Shown piece by piece: positions 33,500-45,300 of a stretch of 64,000 nucleotides of DNA. The stretch's first letter is position 1, and each line of letters starts with the position of its first letter. A program made the translations under genes and the position numbers. The stretch spans positions 1 to 64,000 of the forward strand of contig CANLIC010000021.1 in assembly GCA_947491025.1 (NCBI GenBank), written 5' to 3'. Below the pieces are notes generated by a model, which saw only the letters and a list, made by a program, of their open reading frames with translations, did not search any database and had not been told where the DNA came from. This DNA is from Myxococcales bacterium (GTDB taxonomy: Bacteria; Myxococcota_A; UBA9042).

Positions 33500-34506
33500 A
33501 TGGGGAGTCTCCGGCAGCGAACGGCCCCTTCGGGTGCTCGACTCGCCTTGGTCGCACTTGCCGCGCTGCCCTTGGGGACGCTGTCGGCGACAACAGGCGA
33601 CGCACAGACCGAGGACCTGCCGCCGCTCACCGCTCCAATGGCCGCGGCCAAGCCTGCGCATCCAGACGTTGCCGGCGGCTGGCAGGTCTGAGACGCGGCC
33701 AGCTTGCGACCGTAACGACCCGAAATGGCCATCGTTATACGGGCCGTGTCGTTGCTGTGGATTCATCCGCCCTGGAGCTTCGCGTCGACGATGGCGGTGT
33801 CTTGGTCATCCCGCGCGAGCAAATCGTGGAGGTGATTGTGCGCAGCGCCGATCCGGAGCTCGCGAGAGCGGAGCAGCCGGAAAAACGGGTTCGCCACCGC
33901 GACCCCAACCGGACGCGCTACCTCTACTCGCCCTCAGCGATGACGCTGCAGCAGGGCGAGGCCTACATCTCGCAGAAGGAGCTCCTGTTCACTGCGGTCG
34001 CCTTCGGAGTGACAGACAACGTCACGGTCCACGCCGGCGCAGGTCTACCAGCTGGGCTCCTTGCAAACATCGAGATACCCTGCATTTTCGGACTCAAGGT
34101 CGGCTTCGAAGTCGAGCCCACCATGTACGTCGGCGGTGGCGCCGAGACATTCGTGCTACCTGGCTTTGAGGCCATCGGTCTCATCTATGCCAACATGACA
34201 CTCGGCCAACCGGACGGGCACTTCACGCTCGGTGTGGGAACCCCCTTCGCGATCAGCTACGACGACGGCCGATTGGGTGACGTCATCATCACGCTCAATG
34301 GCAATCTCCGAATCAGCGACAGTTTCGCTCTCGTCACCGAGAATTGGTTCATGCTCGGCGGCGGCAGTCGGGCCTTCCTGCTCGGCAGTCTTGCGCTGCG
34401 CGTCATCGGCCGCACCTGGGCGTTCGACCTCGGTTTCATCGGCTTGCCAACCGAAAACCTGGGCTTGCCGATACCTTGGTTCGACGTGACCTACAACTTC
34501 CAGTAG
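33500..34506 (+). pseudogene. envelope beta-protein with frameshift (~335 aa if repaired)
   Basis: The ATG at 33500 has GGAGG 5 bases upstream. It opens a good signal peptide (RLALVALAALPLGTLSATTGDAQ), but the frame stops at 33689-33691 after DVAGGWQV. The next frame picks up about there with RRGQLATVTTRNGHRYTGRVV, an Sm/SH3-like small barrel followed by an envelope-type beta protein (GLKVGFEVEPTMYVGGGAE, ISDSFALVTENWFMLGGGS, LGLPIPWFDVTYNFQ). The C-terminal aromatic residues and strand rhythm suggest an outer-membrane or periplasmic protein. One small indel near 33680 restores a full gene. It is either a real frameshift or a sequence error. The downstream frame is fused by chance to the duplicated segment upstream. 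Confidence 0.6.
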
Positions 34507-34523
34507 CGTCGAGACCTTGGCCC

Positions 34524-34737
34524 GCGCTGCTCGATGGGCACGGCATCAAGGTCCGTTTCACCCCGCTGTACTCGCCTCAGTTCAACCCCATCGAACTGTT
34601 CTGGGGTGTGGTTGAAGGCGCGACCACGCACGCGGAAGACCCGAACGGTCGGGTTGCTCGATACGGCAATTGGCCTGGCCATGCGGGACCCGCCGGCGGC
34701 AATCGTGGCGTCCTGGGCTGAACACACGGGATACGCG
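34524..34737 (+). pseudogene. IS630-family transposase, C-terminal remnant
   Basis: HGIKVRFTPLYSPQFNPIEL followed by F-W is the last catalytic block of IS630/Tc1-like DDE transposases (usual form L-P-x-Y-S-P-x-L-N-P-I-E-x-x-W), including the third acidic residue. After about GATTHAEDPNG the matching text moves to another frame (LLDTAIGLAM, WAEHTGYA), so there is a frameshift as well. The first two acidic residues and the DNA-binding part are absent. It sits immediately after the frameshifted envelope gene. Confidence 0.65.
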
Positions 34738-34955
34738 CGGCAGCGCCGATGTGCGCTCGCCACGACAGTGATCGGCGCTGCCAGCAGGCGGCAGCGCTCC
34801 GGCGAACGCGCCGATTGCAGGCCGGGCGAGTGTCTTGACTCGAGGGGGTCGTACACGACGGTCGCAGAAAACGTCAAAGGATCATGGCTATCCGAGGTTC
34901 GCGCACCGTTGGCGCTGCGCGTATCAATGCGTAGGTGCGACATCTACGCGAACAC

Positions 34956-37900
34956 TCAGTTTCCCCGAACGCACCGCACCTCAAGCGGTTTATCGACGCT
35001 CTGGTCCACGACGCTGCCGTACCGAAAGTCCACGTTCCACGCCAGAAGCGAGTTGGCGGTGCGCAGGCTAGCGGACCAGAAAGGCGCCGCGGCTGTATTC
35101 GCAAACACATTGAGATCAATGCAGCTCGGAGTCGCCTGGTAGTCGACGAGGCTATGCAGCTCGCGGACCCAAGGCAGGCGCCAGCCGCCGCCCTCCAGGT
35201 CGAGATTGCTACAGTACGTACTGGCCGCGCTCCACTTCAGGCTTGGCGTGGCCACCGCTTGTTGCCACTGCAGCTGGGTCCAAGCGTCGGTGACAACGCC
35301 GCCTGCGCTCACTTGATAGCGCTCACCCACGGGCTGGGCCGCGGTCCCTCGGACGCAGCGCACGTTCAGCGGGTCGGCGGCTTTCCCGACGAGGACGCGG
35401 GCCGTGATGAAGGACAGCGTCCAAGCATTCAGCGGCTCCTGCACCTGCGACGTGGAGCTCCAGAAGGCTGCCCCCTTCAGGCCTGGAAACGCGGACAGAT
35501 CGATCGCCGGCCCGGGTGAGGGCGCGCTGAAGTCCACCAAGGTCGCAGCCTCATGCGCCGAGGGCAGCCGCCAGTCCTTGTACCCCGCGTACACGAGCCC
35601 ATCGCATTGCGACTTGGCGGCGGTCCAAATCGCGGTCGCCACGGCCGCCGTTTGCTGCCACATGAGCGTGGTCTGGCTGTCCACCACCACCTTTTCGCCC
35701 GCCACGTCCTGGACCGCAAAGACCCCGGTCGGTTTGCTCGGCCGATTTCCCCATGCCGGCCCTTGCGCCTCGCAGACGTGCTTGGCGTTGCCGTTGTCGT
35801 TGATGCTCACCTTGCTGAAGCCGGCGACGCAGTAGAACAGGACACATTGCGCGGCCTTGCACATGCCTCCACCGGCGATCTCGTTGCACGTTTGACCGTC
35901 GACTTTGCCGCTGTCGTTGACGCAGCCCTTGACCATGTCACAGCTGTCGGCGGTGCATGGCTTCTTGTCGTCGCACTTGACCGTCTGGAGGGTGCCGTTG
36001 CACGCGCCGTTGTTGCAGGTCTCGCCGGTCGTGCAGGCGTCGCCATCGCTGCAAAGGTTGTTGGCGGGCTTGTTGACGCATCCCGTCGCGGGGTCACAGC
36101 TGTCGTTGGTGCAGGCCTCTTTGTCATCGCATAGTTTCGCTGCGCCCGACTTGCACACCCCCTCGGCGCAGGCATCGCCCACGGTGCAAGCGCTGCCGTC
36201 GTCGCAGCCGAGCGTCGCCCCCGGCCACTTGCATTGACCCGTGAGGCAGAAGTCGTAGGTGCAGATGTTGCCGTCGTCACACGTTTTGTCCTCGGTGCAG
36301 GTGGCACAGCCGGCCAACGGGACATGCTGGCAGCCTTTTTCTGGATGGCAGCTGTCCTTGGTGCAGGGACTCTTGTCGTCGCACAAGAGAATCTTGCCGT
36401 CGTAGACGCAGGCGGCGTTCTTGCACGCAAACGCGCCATTGCAGACGTCGCTGTCGTCGAAGTCCGCGCAATCGCTGTTGCTTTTGCAGCCGCAGAGCGG
36501 TTGCACGCCTGAGGTGCACGTTCCTTCCTTGCTGCAGCTGTCGCCGCCCGTGCACACCTGGCCGTCGTCGCAGGCCGCGCCGGCCGGCAGGGGGCTCGAC
36601 TCGCAGACGCCGGTCTTGGGCTGGCAGAGGTTCTTGACGCACGCCGTATCGTCGACCGACTTGCACACCTTGACCGTGGCCAGGTTCAGCTTGCACGCCG
36701 GCTCTAGGCCCGTCTTGTCGCAATAGAGCGTGCCATTGCAGACATTGCCGTCCTCGAAGCCAGCGCAGTCGCCGTCGGCGAGGCAGGGGCAGATGAGCTT
36801 GCCCGGTTGGCAGCCACCCTTGTCGTCGCAGATGTCGTTGACGGTGCAGCCCGTGCCATCGGCGTCGCAGGTGGTCGCCGCTGCCAGCGCCGTCATCGCG
36901 CACTTGCCGGACTTGACCTGACAGAGGTTCCGTTTGCAGGGCCCATCATCGACCGTCGGACACACGACGACGGTTGCGGGGTTCGCTTTGCACTTTCCGA
37001 TCGCCTTGTTGCAATAGAGCGTGCCGTTGCAGAGGTCGCCATCGTCTTTGCTCACGCAGTCTGCGTCCGAAGCGCAGATGCAGGTGTCGGTGCCGCCGAC
37101 GCAGGCGCCCAGGGTACAGACGTCGCCGTCGGTGCAGGCATCGCCGTCGTCGCAGAGCGCCTTGCCGGCCACAGGGACCTGCCCACATTTGCCGGTCACC
37201 TTGGCGCAGGCGGCCTTGCTGCAGACCGTGTCGTCGGCGGTCGGGCAGCTCACCACCGTCGCCAGGTTCAGCTTGCAAGCGCCCTCGGCCTTGTCGCAGA
37301 AGAGCGTGCCGTTGCAGGCGTCGCCGTCCTCTTTGGAAGCGCAGTCCGCGTCTGCCTTGCAGCAGGTGACGGTCCCTGGCTGGCATTGGCCCGTGCTATC
37401 GCACACATCGCCAATGGTACAGGCCACCCCGTCGCTGCATGGCTTCCCGACCGGCACGGGTCCCTGCTTGCACGCCCCCGTCGAGGGCTGGCAGGACGTC
37501 TGCTGGCACCCCACGTCCGAAGACCCATCACAGACCACGACCGTCGCGGGATTGACCTTGCACGCCCAGGTCGGGCCCGATTTGTCGCAGTAGGCTGTGC
37601 CGTTGCACAGGTTCTGGTCGTACGCGCAGTCGACGTCCTTCTTGCACTTGCACGGCTGGGCGTCGCCGGTGCAGCTGCCTTTGGCGCAGGTGTCGCTGAG
37701 GCTACAAGACAAACCGTCGTCGCAGGCCAGAGGCGCCGCATCAGGGGCAGACGCCGCTGTCACCTCGCGCCGGCATCCCGGCTTGCCGTCGGCTCCGGGC
37801 TGCAGGTCGCACAGCTCCACCGTCCGCTCGATGGCCGTCGCGGTGCAGGCTCCGCTCAGTGGGACGCAAGCGTTTTTGATGCAAGCGGAATCCTGAGCCG

Positions 37901-38972
37901 AGTCGCAGACGATGGTGTCGCCCGGGTTCGGCACACAGGCGAACGGCACGGAAGCGCTCGCCGGCGCCGCCGCGCAATACAGCGATCCCAGGCACTTGTT
38001 GCCGAGCGCAGCGCCTGTTGGCGCCGCGCAGCTCTTGAAGCCAGGTTCACAGGCGCAGACCTGGGTCCCGCTCTGGCACGTCCCCGCCTTGCAGGTGTCC
38101 CCGGCCGTACACCCCCGGCTGTCGTCGCAGCCCTTGCCATCGGCGATCGGCAACCCCGTCAGCGCGTCGAGGCATTGCAGGTCGACGCAGGACGCCTGCG
38201 CCCCCGTCAGCGCCGTACAAGCGCCGAGGCCGTCGGGCCCGCAGATGCGTCGGCCTTTGCAGCGCCGCTGCTGTACGCCCTGCCCGTCCGTGAGCCAACA
38301 CAGGGTCGTGTGGCCCTTGGCCGCGGACACCGTTGGGCAGTCGCAGACGCCGAGTCCCGTCGGCCCAGCGCCCGCCACCACGCATTGCTTGACCGGCCCG
38401 CCTTCGATGCCCTTGGCGTCGCGGCAGACGTTGCCGGCAGGACAATCGGCGTCGCCGGCGCAGGGCACGCCGCAGAAGGCCCCGCCATCGCCGTAGTCGA
38501 CGCATGCCGCGGTCGCGTGCCCGGACGCCCGGCAGGCGTCATGCGTCTCGCAGGGTCGACAGAGCAGACCCGCATCCGGGATGCAGAAGAGCGCGCCGTC
38601 GACGCCGCCTTTCTGGCCCTCGCATGACCAGCCCTTGGGGCATTCGCCGTCGGCGCAGACGTCGGTGCAGCGACCGCCATCGCCGGTCTGGACGCAGAGC
38701 CCCGAGGCGCACTCGCTCGCGACCTCGCAGTCACAGCCCGAGACTGCGGGGCAGGCCGCCCTTGTGTCGGGGCTGACGTCGCCGGCGCTGCCGTCATCCG
38801 CGTCGACCTTGGCGTCGACCGTGACGTCGACCTGGGCGTCGCTCGCAGCGCCTGTGACGACTTCAGGCTTGGACGAAACGAGGTGACAGCTAGAAGCCAG
38901 GACGGAGGAGGCGAGGACAAGCGTTGAGGAAAAACGCCGCCGCACGAACTCATGTCGTTGAGTGGAACCCAT
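34956..38972 (-). CDS. giant Cys-rich lipoprotein with two C-terminal DUF1566 domains (1338 aa)
   Basis: The start at 38972 (AAGGAG about 11 bases upstream) gives a signal with lipobox-like SVLASSC and a short Val/Asp linker. The frame is open much further upstream, but that extension is antisense to the neighbour and non-coding in style. Residues ~70-330 are mixed small Cys modules (CDCEVASECASGLC, CPAGNVCRDAKG). Residues ~330-800 hold about six long ~80-residue modules with CNGTLYCDK and CPTVDD. Residues ~800-1060 are short CDDG repeats. Residues ~1075-1338 are two DUF1566 (Lcl-type C-terminal) domains: TTLMWQQTAA ... WRLPSAHE ... FWSSTS ... VRCVRG, then TQLQWQQAVA ... WRLPWVRE ... FWSASLR ... 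VRCVRG. DUF1566 occurs on bacterial surface and collagen-like proteins. It is divergent from the next giant gene, sharing a 370-base intergenic region. Confidence 0.8.
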   Translation of the reverse strand: MGSTQRHEFVRRRFSSTLVLASSVLASSCHLVSSKPEVVTGAASDAQVDVTVDAKVDADDGSAGDVSPDTRAACPAVSGCDCEVASECASGLCVQTGDGGRCTDVCADGECPKGWSCEGQKGGVDGALFCIPDAGLLCRPCETHDACRASGHATAACVDYGDGGAFCGVPCAGDADCPAGNVCRDAKGIEGGPVKQCVVAGAGPTGLGVCDCPTVSAAKGHTTLCWLTDGQGVQQRRCKGRRICGPDGLGACTALTGAQASCVDLQCLDALTGLPIADGKGCDDSRGCTAGDTCKAGTCQSGTQVCACEPGFKSCAAPTGAALGNKCLGSLYCAAAPASASVPFACVPNPGDTIVCDSAQDSACIKNACVPLSGACTATAIERTVELCDLQPGADGKPGCRREVTAASAPDAAPLACDDGLSCSLSDTCAKGSCTGDAQPCKCKKDVDCAYDQNLCNGTAYCDKSGPTWACKVNPATVVVCDGSSDVGCQQTSCQPSTGACKQGPVPVGKPCSDGVACTIGDVCDSTGQCQPGTVTCCKADADCASKEDGDACNGTLFCDKAEGACKLNLATVVSCPTADDTVCSKAACAKVTGKCGQVPVAGKALCDDGDACTDGDVCTLGACVGGTDTCICASDADCVSKDDGDLCNGTLYCNKAIGKCKANPATVVVCPTVDDGPCKRNLCQVKSGKCAMTALAAATTCDADGTGCTVNDICDDKGGCQPGKLICPCLADGDCAGFEDGNVCNGTLYCDKTGLEPACKLNLATVKVCKSVDDTACVKNLCQPKTGVCESSPLPAGAACDDGQVCTGGDSCSKEGTCTSGVQPLCGCKSNSDCADFDDSDVCNGAFACKNAACVYDGKILLCDDKSPCTKDSCHPEKGCQHVPLAGCATCTEDKTCDDGNICTYDFCLTGQCKWPGATLGCDDGSACTVGDACAEGVCKSGAAKLCDDKEACTNDSCDPATGCVNKPANNLCSDGDACTTGETCNNGACNGTLQTVKCDDKKPCTADSCDMVKGCVNDSGKVDGQTCNEIAGGGMCKAAQCVLFYCVAGFSKVSINDNGNAKHVCEAQGPAWGNRPSKPTGVFAVQDVAGEKVVVDSQTTLMWQQTAAVATAIWTAAKSQCDGLVYAGYKDWRLPSAHEAATLVDFSAPSPGPAIDLSAFPGLKGAAFWSSTSQVQEPLNAWTLSFITARVLVGKAADPLNVRCVRGTAAQPVGERYQVSAGGVVTDAWTQLQWQQAVATPSLKWSAASTYCSNLDLEGGGWRLPWVRELHSLVDYQATPSCIDLNVFANTAAAPFWSASLRTANSLLAWNVDFRYGSVVDQSVDKPLEVRCVRGN

Positions 38973-39342
38973 GAGTTCGCCAGCTCCTTGTCGCGCCAGG
39001 GACGCCCTTGGAACGTACCAGTCCGGTCTTTCGGTGTCCATGTGAGGTGCCGCTGACGACGGGGCGATAGGCCCGTCCGTTGCGCAGAGCTGCGCCGACA
39101 GCGGCAGGCGGCGGGTCATCGCCCACTCGGAAGGAACCAATTGACCTGGAGCTTCGAGTGCTGTGGCCCAAATACGACGCGCCTCGCCCGCCGGTCGAAG
39201 TGTCGTTGACGCTGCACCGGGCTGCAGGCAGCCTGGACAGAGCCTCGTTTTGAGGTGGAGGTCGCGGTGGGTTCGGGCCCTCGTTGCTGGCCCGCCTCGG
39301 TCGACCCAGGCTCGCCTCGCCAGCCGCGCCCACAGGATCCAG
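38973..39342. promoter_or_regulatory. divergent intergenic region between two giant Cys-rich genes
   Basis: This 370-base stretch should carry both promoters and could coordinate the two genes. No inverted repeat or box pair was clear enough to place. An open frame crosses it on each strand but reads as non-coding. Confidence 0.35.
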
Positions 39343-42300
39343 ATGCAAACGCTTCCAAAGACTTGCGCAAGACCGACCAGCGGGTCCTCCATCCTCATCG
39401 GTCTCGCCGTCTTCGCGCTCCAGGCCGCCTGCGCAGGCCCCGACGGCGCGACAGGGGGACCGAATGGCGCTGCGGATGGCGCGGACGACAGCCAGGGTAC
39501 TGGCGGCCTGGCCGATTCGGTGGGCGTAGACTCGGCCCAAGGCGATACCGGGGGCGAAGACGCCGACGCCGCCGATGGCGCGTCACCGGAAGACACGAAC
39601 CCGGCCGACACCACGCCCCCCGAGGACACGGCCCCCGCCGACACCACGCCCCCCGAAGAAACCAGCCCCGCCGACACGACCGCCGCCGACACCACCCCCG
39701 GCGCCTGCACCACCTCCGCCGATTGCCAACAACCCGCGACCGGCTGCCTCGGCAACGTCTGCCTCGCCGGCACCTGCACCCCGCAGACCCTCGCCGATGG
39801 CAGCCCCTGCGACGACGGCTCAGCCTGCACCGCCAAGGCTGCCTGCGCCGCGGGCACCTGCGCCGCCACCGCCAGCATCGCCTGCGACGACGGCAATCCC
39901 TGCACCACCGACGCCTGCGATCCCAAGAGCGGCGCCTGCACGGCCAGCCCCGTCGCCGCCGGCGCGGCCTGCGACGATGGCGACGCCTGCATCAGCGGCA
40001 CGACCTGCGACGCCAGCTCTGCCTGCGGCGGCGGCGTGACCACCTGCGGCTGCCAGAGCCTCAGCGATTGCGCGGCCTTTGACGACGGCGACCCCTGCAA
40101 CGGCACGCTCTACTGCGATCTCAGCGCCACCAAGCCGAGCTGCAAGGTCCTGCCCTCGAGCGTCGTCGTCTGCGACCCCTCCCTCGACAGCGCCTGCGTC
40201 AAGACCGCCTGCAGCGCGTTCACCGGCACCTGCGAGGCGCTGCCGCTCAGCGACGGCAGCGCTTGCGACGATGGCAACCCGTGCACCAAGGGCGACGCCT
40301 GCGCCAGCGGCGGTTGCGCCAGCGAGGCCAACACCTGCCAGTGCCAGATCGCCGCGGATTGCGTCGGCTACGAGGACGGCAACGTCTGCAACGGCACGCT
40401 CTATTGCGACAAATCCGGGCCGACCAACGTTTGCAAGGTCAACCCGGCGTCGATCGTCGCCTGCCCCAAGGCCTCGGGCCCCTGCCAGCTCAGCGCCTGC
40501 CAGGGGAAGACCGGCACCTGCAAGGTCAGCGACGCGCCCGATGGCAGCGCCTGCGAAGACGGCAGCGCCAAGACGGTCGGCGACGCCTGCAAGCAGGGCG
40601 TCTGCGCGCCCGGCCAGAGCGTGGCGCAATGCGACAGCGACGACGACTGCGCCAAATGGGAGGACGGCGACTTCTGCAACGGCGTGAAATTCTGCAACAA
40701 AGCGACGGGCCTCTGCCAGGACAACCCGGCGACCGTCGTCGTCTGCCCGACGGTGGACAACACGGCGTGCAGCACCGTGACCTGTCAGCCGAAGTCGGGC
40801 CTCTGCCTGCCCATCGCGGCCCCGGACGGTAAGCCATGCGACGACGGCGACAGCTGCAGCGCCGGCGACGCCTGCGCCGAAGGCAAGTGTCAGGCGTCGG
40901 CAAGTGTCTGCGAGTGCAAGGCCGACGGCGACTGCAAAGCCAAAGAAGACGGCGACCTCTGCAACGGCACCCTCTACTGCGACAAGACGACCAGCGCCTG
41001 CGCGCTCAACAAGGCGACGATTGTCACCTGCCAGACCGTCGACGACGGCCCGTGCAGCGTCTCGACCTGCGCCCCGAAGACCGGAGCCTGCGCGCCCAAG
41101 CACGCCGCCGACGGCAAGGCTTGCGACGACGGCAGCCCCTGCAGCGCCGACGACGCCTGCAAGGGCGGCGCCTGTGTCGGCACCAAGACCTGCGCCTGCA
41201 CCGAAGACGCCGACTGCGCGGCGCAAGACGACGGCGACCTCTGCAACGGCACGCTCTATTGCAACAAGAAAGGCGGCAGCTGCGAGGTCAACCCGGCGAC
41301 GCTCAAGGTCTGCCCGACGGTCAACGACACGGCCTGCGCCAAGACGCAGTGCCAGCCCAAGACCGGCGCCTGCGCGCTGGTGCCCACGAGCAACGGCGTG
41401 GCCTGCGACGCCGACGGCAACCCCTGCACCAAGAACGACTTCTGCTCCGCGGGCGTCTGCAAGGCCGGCGCGACCGCCTGCGAGTGCTACGTCGACGACG
41501 ACTGCGCCGGGCTCGCCGCGGGCAACAAGTGCGTGCAGGCGATGATCTGCGACAAGGCGAGCTTTCAGTGCAAGCCGGGCAAGCAGGTCGTCTGCGACAC
41601 GAGCAAGGACGGCGCGTGCAGCGCGACGTCGTGCGACCCGATGGACGGCGTGTGCAAGCTCGCGCTGCAGCCCGTGGGGACGCTGTGCGGCGAGAGCGCC
41701 ATCTGCGCCGGGGCCCAGGTCTGCGACAGCAACGGCGCCTGCGTGCCCGGCGCTGCGAGCGACTGCGACGACGCCGACGCGTGCACCAAAGACGCCTGCG
41801 ACGCCAAGAAGGGCTGCACGTTCGCGCCCCTCGACAGCGGCGCCTGCGACGACGGCAGCGTCTGCAGCGACCTCGACGCGTGCAGCAAGGGCAAGTGCGT
41901 CGGCACCAGCAATGACTGCAGCGACGCCAGCCCGTGCACCGACGACGCCTGCGACCCGGCCAAGGGCTGCGTGCACCTGCCGAGCGCGGCGACCTCGTGC
42001 GACGACGGCGACCTGTGCAGCGTCGGCGACTTCTGTCTGCAAGGGCTCTGTCTGCCCGGCAGCAAGGTGCTCGGCTGCGACGACGGCAACCCGTGCACCA
42101 ACGACGCCTGTGATGGCAAGCAAGGCTGCGTCAGCAAAGCGCAAGATGGCGGCAAGTGCGACGACGACGACGGCTGCACCAAGCTCGACGCCTGCGCCGC
42201 GGGCAGCTGCAAGGGCGTCCAGCTGAGCTGCGACGACGGCAGCGGCTGCACGGTGGACAGCTGCGACAAGGACGAGGGCTGCCAGCACAAGGCGCAGGTG

Positions 42301-45300
42301 GCCAAGGCCTGCGACGACGGCAACGCCTGCACGGTCGGCGATGCGTGCATCAGCTCCGGCCTCTGCGCCAGCGGCCAACCCAAGGTCTGCGACGACGCCA
42401 ACCCGTGCACCGTCGACCTCTGCGACCCGCTGCAAGGCTGTGTCCAGAAGGAGGTCGTCGGCAGCAAGTGCGATGACGGCAACGCCTGCACGGTCAACGA
42501 GAAGTGCGACAAGGGCCAATGCACCGGCTCGCCGCGCGACTGCGACGACGGCCTCGTCTGCAGCAAGGACAGCTGCGACAAGGACGCCGGCTGCCAGTAC
42601 GCGGTGGTGGCCGGGAGCAAATGCGACGACGGCAACGCCTGCACGGCCGGCGACGCCTGCGCCAAGGGCGGCGCCTGCGTGCCCGGGCCCGGCCTCTCGT
42701 GCGACGACAACAACGGCTGCACCACCGACGCCTGCGACCCCTCGACGGGCTGCACGCACAAGGCGCTCGACGGCATCGGCTGCAGCGACGGCGACAGCTG
42801 CACGCAGGCGGACAAATGCGTGCAGGGCGCGTGCAAGGGCAGCGGAAAGTCCTGCGACGACGGCCTCGTGTGCACGACGGACGGCTGCGACCCGGCGGGC
42901 GGCTGCACCCACAAGGTGCAATCCGGCGCGACCTGCAGCGACAGCGACGCCTGCACCAGCGGCGACGCCTGCCTGCAGAGCGGCTACTGCAAGCCGGGCG
43001 CGCCGGTGAGCTGCGACGACGGCAAGGCCTGCACGGTCGACGCCTGCCTGCCACAGAAGGGCTGCCAGCAGACGACCAAGACCGGCGCGGCGTGCGACGA
43101 CGACAACGCCTGCACCAAGGGCGATGCGTGCAGCGACAAGGCGGTGTGCGTCGGCTCACCGCTGAGCTGCGACGACGGCAAGGCCTGCACGACCGACAGC
43201 TGCGACAAGCTCGGCGGCTGCAAGAACGAGGCGCAGACGGACAAGCCCTGCGACGACGGCAACGCCTGCAGCATCGGCGATGTCTGCCTGGCGTCAGGGG
43301 TCTGCTCGGCGAGCGGGCTCAAGAGCTGCGCTGACAGCAACGGCTGCACCCTCGACAGCTGCGACCCCAAGCTCGGCTGCGTCAACGCCGTGCAAGACAA
43401 GGCCTCCTGCGACGACGGCAGCGCCTGCACAGCCGGGGACGCCTGCGTCGGCAGCAATTGCGTCGGCAGCCCGGTGGCCTGTGACGATGGCCAGAGCTGC
43501 ACCAAGGACAGCTGCGACAAGGCCAAGGGTTGCGTCGCGACGCCGCAGCCCGGCACCACGTGCACCGACGCCAACGCCTGCACCCAGGGCGACCTGTGCA
43601 GCGCCGCGGGGACCTGCGTTCCGGGCGCGGCCCTCGCTTGTGTCGATGGCGTCGCCTGCACCACCGACGCTTGCAACAAGGACTCGGGCTGCACCTACAA
43701 CGCGACCAACGGCGCCGCCTGCAACGACAACGACGCCTGCACGACGGCCGATCTCTGCGCCGGCACGACCTGCAAGGGCACACCGCTCGGCGGCGGCTCC
43801 GTCGCCAGCTGCGAGGACAACAACGCCTGCACCACGGACAGCTGCGACGTCAAGACCGGTTGCAAGAACGTCGCCAAGACAGGCAGCTCGTGCAGCGACG
43901 GCAGCGCCTGCACCGGCGGCGATCTCTGCACCGCGCTGGGCAAATGCCTTGGCACCAAGGTCACCTGCAACGACAACAGCGTCTGCACCTTGGACCTCTG
44001 CGACGTCGACACCGGCTGCGTCTTCACCAAGCTCTCGGGGCCCTCGTGCAACGACAACAAACTCTGCACCCTCAATGACTTGTGTACGGACGGCGTCTGC
44101 GGCGGCGTCACCAAGGCCTGCGATGACGGCAACGAGTGCACGACCGATAGCTGCGACGCGACCAAGGACTGCCAGAACGTCGCCAGCCCTACGAAGCCCT
44201 GCAATGACGGCGACGAGTGCACCACCGGTGACGCCTGCGCCGACGCTGCCTGCAAGGGCATCGCGAAGAATTGCGGCGACGGCAACGACTGCACGATCGA
44301 GACCTGTCACAAGCTCTTGGGTTGCCAGTCGACGGTCGCCAAGCTGGACGCCGCGTGCACCGACGGCGACGCGTGTACGGCCGATTGGTGCGACGGTATC
44401 GGCAGCTGCCTCACCACGCCCCAGCTCGGATCCCGCAGCTTGCCGCTCGGCTATCGTACCGAGGACATGGCCGTCGGCAGCGACGGCGTCATCTGGGTGG
44501 TCGGGGCCGCCGATACCGAGGCCAACGGCGCCTTCATCGCGCGGATCCCCTGGGCCGGCAAACAGCCTCCGCTCCAGCTGGACAACGCGGCGCTGATGTG
44601 GAACCGAATCACGCCAGCTCCGGCGAACGCGAAGCAGCCGGCGGGCTTTGTCGTCGTCGGCCGGACCGGCGATCCGGCATTGCCCATTCCGGCATACCTG
44701 AATAAGCCGGCGCTGGGAGCTCGCTTCAGCGAGACCGGCAAGATAATTGCCAAAGGCTGGATTGAGTTCAAGGGTGCAACCTTTGACATGGTGGACGAGG
44801 TCGCCGTGACCACGACACACATGGTCTTCGCAGCCGGGCGCTACGGCGCGACGGCCAACGGCTTTGGCGGGTGGTATGGCGGTCCCCAGTTCTCAGCGAC
44901 GCCGAACGGCGTCTTCGTCATGACGACGGACACGCAATTTTCGACCCTGAGCACGGTCTTCTGGCCTTCGGGCCTGCCGGCCAGCGAGCACGTCGCCGTG
45001 AACGGTCTCCACGTGACCGGTGCCAACAAGGTCGCCGTCCTCGTGGCCACCACCGACGGCAACAAGGCGCGAACGAAGCTCTTGCTCGCGCCCATCGCGG
45101 ACCTCACCCAAGTCCATGCGGTCGATGTCTGGTCCGCCGGGCTCCATGGCGACACCGGATGGGACGACGCCCTGCGCGACCGGATGATGGCGCGGAGCGA
45201 CGGTGGCTTCGATTTGTTCTTCGGCTCTACGGACGCAATGCGATTCAATTCCACAGGCATCCATGTCGCTTCGGCCAAGGCGAGCAACAGCGTGCCGTTC

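Noticed and set aside
32689..34506. A single 605-aa gene across the duplicated domain and the envelope protein
   Set aside because: The middle part (about 33371-33680) reads as non-coding. The true signal peptide of the envelope protein is in another frame, so the continuous frame is accidental.
38973..40106. Upstream extension of the 34956-38972 gene
   Set aside because: The frame stays open, but the extension is antisense to the divergent giant. A start with lipobox and RBS is available at 38972.
39820..42921. 1033-codon open frame on the minus strand
   Set aside because: Antisense shadow of the repeats of the 39343-46419 gene; repeated AGVAVVA-type phrases only.
41760..44430. CRISPR or simple tandem DNA repeat
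   Set aside because: The periodicity comes from a coding protein repeat with variable unit length and no constant spacers.
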